This document shows, one piece after another, positions 9,951-19,977 of a stretch of 64,000 nucleotides of DNA. Below the pieces are notes generated by a model. That model did not search any database. It was not told the origin of the DNA and was given only the letters and a program-made list of their open reading frames with translations. The translations under genes and the position numbers were made by a program. The stretch covers positions 248,001-312,000 of the forward strand of contig NEEC01000002.1 of the NCBI GenBank assembly GCA_002189035.1, given 5' to 3'. Source of the DNA: Utricularia gibba (taxonomy: Eukaryota; Streptophyta; Magnoliopsida; Lamiales; Lentibulariaceae). How positions within the stretch are numbered: position 1 is the stretch's first letter; every line of letters starts with the position of its first letter.

Positions 9951-12900
9951 ATGGCGGTGCGGTCAACGTTGGCTCGGTTTCCGGCCGATCCGGTGGAGCA
10001 AGAAGCCAGTGCCGTGCCTTGGGGATGGTGCTAACGCCGTTCGCTGCAAAGGACGAGAACGACATTCCGCCGGTGTACGGATCCGGCGGGGAGATGTTGC
10101 CTCGGTGCGAGAATTGTTGGGCTTATTTCAATACTTACTGCGATATGGACCAGTGGTCTTGGGACTGCATTCTCTGCGGAACAACCAATGGTTTCACGCA
10201 AGAGAGAATTGAGCGATACTCGCGTCCCGATTCCTGCGCGGAGAATGTGTCCTCTTTTATCGATCTTGAATTGCCGTGTAATTACAGTTAACTTGATGGA
10301 GCTTGATGTTGGCTTAATTGTTTCAAATATTGTTGGGGGGGGGGGGGGTGCTTGTTGTCTAAGCCTTTGTGGTTTACTGTTTTTGACGGAGCCATAGTAC
10401 ATTTTGTGATTTTTTCTGGGGCACACTACGATCACAGCTATGGGAAATTTGTTCATGATGTCATATGGTTTTCATAGTTTTTAAATGGTTTTGCAGCGGA
10501 AGAAAGTGATGTACTGCAGGCTAAACCAGTTTATGTTGCTGCGGTTGATCTCTCCTGTAAGATTTTGTTAATTTTTCTGTAGATCATAATATTATCAGAT
10601 AGGTCAAGATATTTTGTAACTTTCCTCCTTCTGTTGTGTCTCACAGCAATGTAGATACTGAGTGGTTATTATGTGGAGTCATTGCTCTGTTTTATTTTGA
10701 TGCACTCAAGGTTTATGCCCGCCTATTTTAATGGCATGCAGTTCTCTAAGTTTCATGTGATTACTTTAGAACCATGTTTCTGCAATGTTGTTGCATAGTA
10801 GGATCCTTGACCTTTATCTTTTAAAACACACTTCTCCAGCTTCGGAAGAGTTTTTGGAGCTGACCAAAAGTTCGCTGTTGGCAGCATTGGAAGGCTAAGC
10901 TTTATATTCTGTCTGTTTCACTGTAGTTCTTAAAAATACAATTTTCGTTCTGATCTTAGAATATCGCTTCTGCAGCTCTTGGGCCTGGCTCGCTTTTTGG
11001 CCTGGCTGCATTCAGCCACAAATTAGGGCTATATGATGTTCAAGGGCCCATACCAGTGGTTAAAAATGTCTTTATTCCCCATGATTCTTCTGAGAGTCTC
11101 TCAGTTGAGCTTGAAGATGTGATGCCACTGGTTTCCTTTCTAGCCCCGGTATGTTAATAATGTTATTTTACCATGTTAATTGAGTTGAAGATGTGATGCC
11201 ACTTGTTTACCATTCAAGGTTGATACATGCAAAGAGCAAATTGTGTCTGCACTCGAAACACTGAAACCAACAACGTCATGGGGGCGTGCTGCAGCTCCTG
11301 GTCAAGGAGTTGATGGGGTTCTACTTGGCGGCCGTGGCTTTGGAGGGGCAATTGAAGCATTAATCAAATACATTGGATCAGAATATGGAAATACATATGC
11401 TCTAGGTGCGACAATACTCCACATTATTTTCAAAATTCGCCTCACTTCTTTGTATCCATCCATTCTAACACCAGTTCAGTGGAGAGCCACTAATTCAACA
11501 TTTACTAGTTCAAAGAGTTTCTAATCTCTGACCTCCTTCCACTTCTCCTATAATTGAAGTGCAGCTAGAATTTTTGCTTTTCTCTCTGGTCCTCCGGATT
11601 ATGGTCCTGGACAGTTAGACACTAGACGATATGGAGAGCAATATGCCAGTAAAGGAGAGGATGCAGATCGTGCTTTGCTTCCAGAACAAACACCGTTTTA
11701 CAAGGACTTGGTACTTGGAATATTAAGTATTCTATTCTTTCAGGAAGTTCATTAGATAATTAGTGTTCATATACGTCCACAGGCTGCTGTTGCTGTTCAA
11801 GCTGGAATTTGTGTTAATATATTTGCTGTTACGAATGAGTATACAGATTTGGCATCGTTGAAGTTTCTTAGCATTGAGAGTGGAGGATCATTGTTTCTTT
11901 ATTCAAGCACTGATGATTCAACCCTTCCACAAGATCTGTGAGTACAGTATCAGTGACAGAATTCAAGATTCCTTGTGTTAATGAATTTATGCATTCTAAA
12001 TACAGCAGTAAATTAGAAGCTCGTAGTGCAGGTACCGTATGTTGAGCCGACCATATGCTTTCAACTGTGTCCTACGGGTTAGGACATCTTCTAAATTTAA
12101 GCTTGGTCACTCAGTAAGTCATAGAGTTTTCACCTTAAATTACTTTCTCCATTCAGTAAATCATGTATAATACTTCTCATTGTATTCCAGTATGGACATT
12201 TCTTTCCTGATCCAGAATATGAGAATGTTCAGCATATAATATGCTGCGACTCCTTCGCTACATATGCATATGACTTTGATTTTGAAAATGAGGCTGGGTT
12301 CTCAAGGTAAGATCTTTGCTTGATTACAGATGTTGATTTACACGTGTCACTCTTCTGGAGGTTTGTTTGATTGAAAATGTCATTGCTGACGTTTTCTTTA
12401 AACAAGGGAGTTGATCCCAAATGATTGTCTGTTTGGAGCTTCAGTTTCCCGTTTCTTTAAGTATGTTTTATTGTGAATCCATGTTGCTTGTGAATGCCGT
12501 GTATATTGGTTTATCATTTTATGCTTTTTTTGGCTTTCGGTTTTTCTTCCCTTTTCCTAGCTGCCTCACCTTCCTACTCATTCTTCATTTTGATTTGAAT
12601 GGTGAAATAAGACTGAGCTTTTAAATTTCCTGGTTGCTTTTCGGGTTGGAAACGTTCAGTTTTGTCTTTGATCACTTTCTAGCTTCAAACAATTTTTGAA
12701 TGCTTTTATGTTGAAAAAAATGACTCATCGTTAAATAAGATTGAGCTTTTAAATTTCCTGTTTATTGGAAAGCTCAGTTTTGTCTTTGTTCACTTTCTAG
12801 CTTCAAACTATTTCCTAACACGTGCGTGAAAAAAAATGACTCGCTGTCTTTTCCCTTGCCCAGGCATAGGAGTGAGTCCCCAACCATACAGATTGCATTT

Positions 12901-14500
12901 CAATATTCTGTCATTGTGCGGCAGGATGATCTTCCAGCATCAAATGCAATCCCACTGAAAAGGTGCTTTTGATTTAAATTGTATGTCTTAGGCTTCTCTG
13001 TGCACACCTCTCTTCGTCTGCTGCCAAACATGCACATGCATTCCTAGCCTTTATGTGCTTTATTGTATATTTCAGAGCACAATACTCTGTGCAAAGGAGA
13101 TTGCGGATTAGAACAGTACAATTTGGAACTGCTCAAAACATTAATGAGATCTATGATACTGTTGACAGCGAAGTAATCCTGAGCATACTTGTGCACGAGG
13201 TAAAATATAAAGATTCGATGTCTTTGTGTGCTTAAGTGAAATTTGAGTATTTCAAATGCTTTCCCTAAGTATCCACGAATTTCGTTCAGTACAGGAGTAG
13301 TTCACAATGCATTTATTTGTTTCATCAGTGCTGGGGTTGATGTGATCATTTATCATTGAACAAGCTTTTCCCCTAACCATAATCCTCCTAGGATTACCTT
13401 CCTTTAAATTTGAAGGTTCGGATGAATGAATTCGGCTACCTTTCAAACTGTTATGCTGATTTTCAGGTTATATTGTCTTCTTTGGAGAATGGAGTCCGCG
13501 AAGGCAGGATTTTATTGCATGAGTGGCTTGTAAATCTAACAGCACAATATAATGCTACCTTGAAGAATGCTCAAGCTGCAAGAGGAAGCTCGCCTGCAAA
13601 TCCTATTGATGTTGCCTTCACCCAATGGCCTCAACTCCAACCCTTGCCCCGACTAGTTTTTGCTTTATTGCGCAATCCTCTTCTTCGCTTTCATGAAGAA
13701 GGTGTCCATCCGGACTACCGAATCTATCTTCAGTGTCTTTTCAGGTAACTGCATTTCAGTGCCATCATACACATTTTGACTAGGCATCAAGATTCTTGTT
13801 ATATTGCGCAGGCATTCCATTAGAATCTACTTCGAATTCTTGTTTACTGACACCTAAAGATGGAAATGACGTTGATGCCTTTTTGTAGTGCGCTTGAGCC
13901 AGCATCGCTTACCCGTGCTATATACCCCTTGTTGATGTCCTTCGAGAACCTGGATAAGCAAGCATTCCCTCGCCATTCCTTGAGTCGTGCAGCCCTAATA
14001 ACTTGCGGCAGTCCGATATTTTTGCTGGATGCTTTCACATCTCTTGTTGTGTTTTACTCGTCCGCAGCTGATGCTACACTCCCTTTTCCTCCACCTCAGG
14101 ACTGTAAGTCGCTCTTCCACCACCATCTTGTTTGCTTCTGATATAGAAGAAATTGCCTACGTGTATTTAGCTGCAGCACTTGAGCCCCAACTTGTTTTTA
14201 TCAGAAGTAGAGCTCATGCATTATATCCATGTATCATTCAGGAAGTTCCTGTATCTAAACTGCGATATCTCTTCACCAGGCCTCCTGAGAGCCACAGTGA
14301 ACAAGCTTAAGCAGGAGCGGATCATTACTCCTAAGGTCCTCTATCTACGGGCTGGACAGGATGATGCCACTCCATTTGAGAACTACCTGATCGAAGAACA
14401 AGACGTGGCGGGAAGCGGCTTCACTAGCGCCATGGGTTTCGTGTCCTTCCTCGACGAGATCAACCATGATGTACTGGAATACGTGAGCAAATCATCATAA
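9951..14500 (+). CDS. SEC23-like COPII coat protein, frame broken by one base near the start
   Basis: Fourteen exons were traced: 9951-10277, 10497-10556, 10840-10893, 10976-11148, 11219-11405, 11565-11710, 11783-11937, 12032-12113, 12191-12306, 12864-12962, 13076-13199, 13467-13744, 13889-14103 and 14280-14500 (about 745 residues). SEC23 is the inner COPII coat subunit and GTPase activator of SAR1 in ER export. The zinc-finger part (CENCWAYFNTYCDMDQWSWDC), the trunk (FGLAAFSHKLGLYDVQGPIP) and the gelsolin-like end (LPRLVFALLRNPLLRFHEEG, IEEQDV) are present. It looks like the divergent SEC23 group of Arabidopsis At4g01810. After MAVRSTLARF...AVPWG the frame must gain one base at the G run 10021-10024; initiation at the ATG at 10025 would instead give an intact protein lacking about 25 residues. 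Intron 3 has a GC donor at 10894. All other junctions are GT-AG and in phase. Confidence 0.93.
10335..10348 (+). repeat. Run of 14 G in SEC23-like intron 1
   Basis: An uninterrupted tract of fourteen G residues lies 58 bases after the exon 1 donor. It is unusual in an otherwise AT-rich intron. Confidence 0.95.
12604..12846 (+). repeat. Two-copy diverged tandem repeat, period about 128 bp, in a SEC23-like intron
   Basis: The words AAATAAGA(C/T)TGAGC, TTTTAAATTTCCTG, CAGTTTTGTCTTTG, CACTTTCTAGCTTCAAAC and AAAAAAATGACTC occur twice in the same order, first from about 12604 and again from about 12732. Both copies lie in the intron 12307-12863. Confidence 0.85.
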
Positions 14501-14967
14501 GCGTGATTGGAACCCGTTAGAATCAAGCGTTGGAGCTAGAAGATTGTTGACAAAGAACTGAACCAGGTTATGAACTTGCTTGTTTCTCGTCTCCGGAAAG
14601 AGCCTCATTTTTCATGCGTGTGTTTTCATGAAAGTTTCATGGGCATCAACAGCACCGTTGTGGTTTGTATACTTGGTTTCTTTTCAGGATGTCCACTCTT
14701 ATCTTAAGTACGATGGGGTAATTTTAATTAAGTTAATGTAATGATTGAATATTGATGTGGGTTCATTGTTCAATTAAAGGAAGTTATGGGGCTGTATTTT
14801 TAGATACAGTAAGAAAGAACGCGACGGAATAGATGAATTGGACGTCAAGGAAAACCAGCGCGAACCGTCTGGAAGAAGATTCCAAATTCAGCGTCATTGC
14901 TTCTCTTTTTTTTCCGATTCCAAATAGGGTTTTGTGATCGGATTTCCTCCCGGGGTTTTCATTCGCC
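14501..14967. other. Intergenic: SEC23-like 3' end and ELM1 leader
   Basis: The two flanking genes run in the same direction with 467 bases between them. The first half should be the SEC23-like 3' UTR, since it is non-coding and ends in AT-rich sequence. The second half is ELM1 promoter and leader. No further feature is seen. Confidence 0.5.
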
Positions 14968-17858
14968 ATGAAACCGATTAGGCTACCGGAGCCACCAGGG
15001 AGTCCCCGACCGATGGCAGGGATTCCTGATATTTTCGAGGGTGGGGTACACAGTGTCCTGCGCCGCGCCGTCATCATCGGAAATGGCTATCCTTCGTCGG
15101 AGAATCAAAGCGCTGGATTGGTTCGTGCCCTTGGTCTCTCAGACAACAAGAAGCTGTATGTAAGTCCCATCGCTTGAGAACTCTCGTAACTAATTTTGAT
15201 TTTTTTTTTCTTTTCTGGGTGTAACTGGGAATCCAAGTGGCGTTGTTGTTACTGTGACATTGGAAGCTTACTCAGGGGATTCTTTTTATCTGTTTCAGTC
15301 GAACCGATTTTGCTCCTTGGTCTTGGTATACCTTGTTTTTCTAAAGTATTATTTTCTAATCAAAGGCAATTAATGTTTTCCAAGGAGCCCTGATATCCGT
15401 TGAATGCCAATGAATACCTACTCAGTTATATGCTCCTTTATCGTAATTTATATGGATAAAGCTCATGTGCTCCTTGCTCTGGAAGGGATCACCGTATTTT
15501 GCACATTTTCTGTGTGGTCAGATCAAACTAGATTGCAGCATTCTGTCTCAGCAGGTCGTCTAAGACTTGCTTGTCAGAGTTCCCTGAGATATGTGGTCAT
15601 GGCGGTTTTTCTTTTTATTAGGAAATAACGATTCTTCTATTTCTTTGTTCAGCGGGTTACCAGGCCATCTGGAGGAGTCAGCGAGTGTCTTCACTGGCTT
15701 CCAGTTTCCATCCACAAGAAATTGCACTACATCATCTGTCTGGTATGTCGGTATTCACGAAAACTACTCTCTGGTAGTGGTAAAAAACTAGTGCCACTAT
15801 CAAGGGAGGATGGTGGAAATATAGGGTTATCATCAGTGCTGGAAGCTGATGTAAAGAGTATTGTAAGAATGGCTAAAGAGACTTTTGAGAGGTAAGACAC
15901 TTCCTTCTTCTTTCTGCTTTTCAGATGTACAACCTTTCTTAACTTTATAAAACATTTCTGAGCCATGGATCTTATTTTGTGGTTTGATGTGCAATATTTT
16001 CAGTGACGGTCCCCTACTTGTGGTTGCATCTGGTAGAGATACTGTTTCAATTGCAAGCTCCATAAGAAGACTAGCATCTGAAAATGTGTTTGTTATCCAG
16101 GTTGGAGGGTTGTCATGTATTCAGGATCAGTGATGGATTAATTATAATGCTATTAGAAACATACGGATAGGATGAATATGATGACAGGTTGGAGGGTTGT
16201 CATGTATTCAGGATCAGTGATGGATTAATTATAATGCTATTAGAAACATACGGATAGGATGAATATGATGACTCTATGGACCCGGTGTTTTTTCCCCAGA
16301 AGAAAGAAATAGCATTGATAATCGCAATTAAGCATTTTTTTTTTCTGTTTTCTGCCTGCGGCCTCTAGGGTTTTCTGATTCTCATTAAATGTGTGATGCT
16401 ATCTGTACTCCAGACTAACTTGCGCTTAATATGTATATATTTCATGCTGTCAAAAGGCTTCCTGAGTCAGTTTCCTTAATCTTTGTAAATAGATTTCATA
16501 TCATTTATATCATCAGATCCTCAGTAATTACATTCCTTTCTTTGCAGATTCAGCATCCTAGATCTCATGTTCACAGGTTTGATATGGTTATAACACCACA
16601 GCATGATTATTACCCATTGACCCCTCAAGGACAAGAGCAAGTTCCTCGCCTTCTCAGGAAGTGGATAACTCCACACGAACCCCCAGATTCCCATATTGTA
16701 TACACTTTGAATACATTAGTTCGTATGAATTGTTCTCATCAACATCTGACCTTTGCTTTATCGGGTAGGTTCTTACAACAGGAGCACTTCATCAAGTCGA
16801 TTCTTCTGCCCTCCGAGCTGCAGCTAATGCATGGCATGATGAGCTTGCACCCTTACCCAAGCCGTTGCTTGTAGTAAATATTGGAGGGCCTACAAGTAGT
16901 CTCCTGTTACTAGAGCCTTTCTTGCTCTTTTTGTCGGTTTTTTTTAATTTACTCAAGTAAGATTATCAATCACAGTTATGGTTGTATGTCTTGATAGGGT
17001 ACTGCAAGTATAGTACAGACCTTGCAAAGCAATTGGTCGCATCACTACATAATGTCTTTGAAAGCTGTGGAAGTGTCAGGATTTCTTTCTCGCGAAGGAC
17101 ACCTGATAAGGTAACTAGTGTACAAGCTTTAAATCTTCTTCCAAAAAATTAAAATGTAGTATGTTTATGTGTTATCATACTTAATTTTCTCTACTCTTTG
17201 GTGAGAAACAGTTTTCGAATATTATTCTCAAGGAACTTGGCACTCATCCAAAGGTATACATATGGGATGGTGAAGGTAATTCTCAAAATCCAATTAAGAG
17301 GATGTTTAGACAGTTGCATTTCTCATATGGGATGAACTTTGAGATGCAATTCAACCTACAGAACCCAACCCACACATGGGGCATTTAGCTTGGGCAAACT
17401 CTTTTGTGATCACCGCCGACTCTGTTAGCATGCTGAGCGAAGCATGCAGCACTGGGTATGGACAGTCGCACCTGATGTTCCAACAGCGCACTCCTTGTTA
17501 TATTGATTTGATGGTCTGTGTAGGAAACCTGTTTATGTTGTCGGAGCGGAACGCTGTACATGGAAGTTTGTGGACTTCCATCAGAGGCTGAGAGAAAGGG
17601 GCCTGGTTCGACCTTTCACTGGTTTTGAGGATGTAAGTGACAGCTGAATCCTTTCTTATGTTGGCCATGTGCTTATGGTATTTCTGTCAGATGTGAAAAT
17701 GCAAGTGATATTCCAGATACAACTACTTCCCTCCCATTAACGTACCTTGATTTCAGATGTCTGAGAGCTGGAGCTATCCTCCTCTGAATGACACCCAAGA
17801 GGCAGCAAATAAGGTACGGAAAGCTCTCGCTGAACGTGGATGGAGATTGCTGCAGTAG
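14968..17858 (+). CDS. ELM1: Mitochondrial fission protein ELM1
   Basis: Ten exons join in phase: 14968-15159, 15653-15891, 16004-16100, 16548-16697, 16769-16895, 16998-17110, 17212-17275, 17362-17455, 17524-17632 and 17757-17858, coding 428 residues. ELM1 is a plant-specific protein on the mitochondrial outer surface that recruits the dynamin DRP3A for fission. Family blocks are evident: PDIFEGGVHSVLRRAVIIGN, SGGVSECLHWLPVSIHKKL, LLVVASGRDTVSIASSIRRL, FDMVITPQHDYYPLTPQGQ, PLLVVNIGGPT, ITADSVSMLSEACSTGKPVY and a C-terminal SWSYPPLNDTQEA. The fold is related to DUF1022 (GT-B-like), but no enzyme activity is established. Intron 3 contains an exact 87 bp tandem duplication that copies its splice donor. 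The first ATG gives the conserved MKPIRLPEPPG start. Confidence 0.96.
16101..16271 (+). repeat. Perfect 87 bp tandem duplication in ELM1 intron 3
   Basis: The block starting GTTGGAGGGTTGTCATG at 16101 is repeated from 16188 with no visible mismatch until 16271. The unit begins at the 5' splice site, so a second CAG/GTTGGAGGG donor-like site is created at 16187/16188. Both copies are downstream of exon 3 and non-coding. Confidence 0.95.
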
Positions 17859-18690
17859 AACCAAGCAACCTCCTGCTTTGTGTGTTGGATCAGCTTCCTC
17901 TTGTGCGAAGCTGTGCCTGTAGGTTTCTCCATCCGCAGAGATTGGGACCACACAGATGATATGCTACGGGTATATTTGGATCATGAACAGCTGTTGATTC
18001 TTTACCTCTACGGGTGGCGGCGCCGGAGTTCTGCGCTGTGCTGCCCGTAAAATAAAATTATATTCAGTCACAGGGAATTGAAATGGAGATCTACGACATC
18101 AGTTACTGCGTTTTGTTTTGTTTTTTTTTTTATTTGGAAATGTTTATTATTTATTTAAAACATTTTGGATTAAAAATAAATGAAAAAAGAGAGAAACAAG
18201 AAAAGTTCGGAAGTCAAAACTATGCTGGTGTAATCAATGGCGGTTTTTCTAACCGTTGCAGATTTTGGGGAATCTGTTTGCAAAGTAAAAGCTCTTTCAT
18301 CATTGATTCCTTGCAGTCCGCAGTTCACACTCTGGAGAGCAGAAAAAACGAGAAGGGCGGCTTACTTCTTCCCGAGGCGAAGTGTTTTTGTCGCCGGGAA
18401 AGGCATTATGCTTTCTGATTACGGTTGCCCCGTTTAGTCAGATGTTGAACTTGGGCTTTGATCGGTAGGTTGAATCTCGATTTTAGGATTGAAAACTGAT
18501 TCGTTGGGGTTACAATGCGATTGACAAGAAAAGTGAAAGATGTGGAGATCTGTGCTCTTTTCAGCTTGTTTCTGGTTACATGAACTACTGTTTCATCTGG
18601 TTTTTTGGGCTTCGTGCAAGCTTTCTTCTAACTTTTCAGCCGTATTCTTGTGTATTTTTTAGGTTTTGTGGAGCAAAGTAGGAAGGGATA
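17859..18690. other. Intergenic: ELM1 3' flank and leader of the next gene
   Basis: Sequence to about 18060 is probable ELM1 3' UTR. From about 18230 to 18690 there is a likely 5' leader with an intron for the small membrane protein gene, judging from its pyrimidine-rich AG sites, but the leader boundaries are not fixed. No coding sequence is recognised. Confidence 0.45.
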
Positions 18691-19343
18691 ATGTCGAGGC
18701 CAGTGCTGGTCGTTTTTCTGTTTTTGTTGTTGATCATAACCACTCAATTTGAGTGGAGGCAGCAGTTACCAAATGACATTGATACAAGTCTGGTTGGGTC
18801 TCAAAAGCAGCCACAAATATCAAAGAGGGAAGAAGGGGTTAAGGAGAAGGTAATGTTTGATCTTGATGAACATCATTCGTCTAGATTGTTGCAGGTCTAG
18901 TTTGTAACTAAGATTGTACGTTTATTTTTTGTGATGAGCTTGTTTCTGTTTCGGCGTGATTTGCGTTTGTATTTTACAATTTATATTGAGCTTTGAGTCG
19001 ACACATATGAAAATCATCCACACTTGAAAACTTGTACTTGGAATCCGTATGCTGCTACTGGGTGATAGGCTTGTTTTTTGCTTAGATTGTGCGAATTCCT
19101 ACTGAAGTATGGATGCTGAAACATTGCTGACTCCGTATGTCCTTTTGGCTATTTAAAGCTGGTTCATGAAGTGTGTTCCCTCTTTTCCAGATCATCTTGT
19201 CGCAGGAGAGGAAAATCCAGATGCTAAACGAGCTCGTTCGAAGTCTGAGAGAGCAGCTACAACAATGCAGGAACAACAGCGAGAGTATGAACGGCAATAC
19301 GAGGAACATGGAGCTCGAACAACATCAAATTCTTGATGACTGA
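18691..19343 (+). CDS. Small single-pass membrane protein with coiled coil
   Basis: Two exons, 18691-18849 and 19191-19343, give 103 residues. Residues 4-20 (PVLVVFLFLLLIITTQF) are a strongly hydrophobic signal anchor or signal peptide. After a charged linker (SKREEGVKEK), residues 54-80 (ILSQERKIQMLNELVRSLRE...) have the heptad pattern of a coiled coil, and the tail is Asn/Glu/Gln-rich. Short plant proteins of this layout are known only as uncharacterised membrane proteins. The donor AAG/GTAATG and acceptor CCAG fit, and the second exon reads only in this frame. It sits in tandem behind ELM1 and converges on the DnaJ gene. I cannot assign a function; the protein may face the ER lumen or cytosol. 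Confidence 0.75.
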
Positions 19344-19977
19344 ACTTGGGTGAATATTAAGCATTTTCGTTCCAGCTTTTCCACTGTAGGCTTTTCGAAC
19401 CCACATTCCCCCCTTTGGGGTGCAGGTGCGTAGAAGCATAACCCTTCAAGTGTAACAGGTGAAGTGAAGGATGCAGGTGAGAACAGAAGAAGGAACAGGA
19501 GATCCCCCACGTCTTTTTGGGCTTGGGAGCTGACACCTGTGTTCACTGCCGGCTATTTTCTGGGATCTACAAGCAATGATCATTCCTGAAACAATGTTCA
19601 ATGTGAGTAATGGATACTGAACCAATGGTATATCGGGTCTCTGGTGAAACAGTTGTTCGCCAAGTATTCTTGCTATTTCGGCACAACAGATAACCCAGTC
19701 TTTCCGCACATAGTGTTGGTGGAATTAAATTCCTTGTCCCCTCGGTGGTAGCCAAACAAATATAGAATGCATGAATTGCAAGACAGGGATCCGAGACTGT
19801 TACTGAATCAGAGATGCAGTTAGTCTCCAAAATACAAAGTACAATCATCAAATGCGATGGTCACACCATCTTTTACTCGTCTAAGGTCATCGCCAATCAT
19901 AATATGGTAAGTATTTCCTGCCCTATTTGCTAGAGTGCAATCGCAATACACCGGAGTTTCAGGGATCACTTGCCTGA
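19344..19977. other. Intergenic between convergent genes
   Basis: The two 3' ends meet here, so most of this is probably 3' UTR of the small membrane protein gene (+) and the DnaJ gene (-). Open frames on the minus strand (19257-19851) are short, overlap one another and show nothing recognisable. Confidence 0.5.

Noticed and set aside
15740-15790. A possible intron in ELM1 exon 2 beginning CTG/GTATGT
   Set aside because: The frame reads straight through (IICLVCRYSRKLLSGSGKK) as in the family, so no intron is needed.
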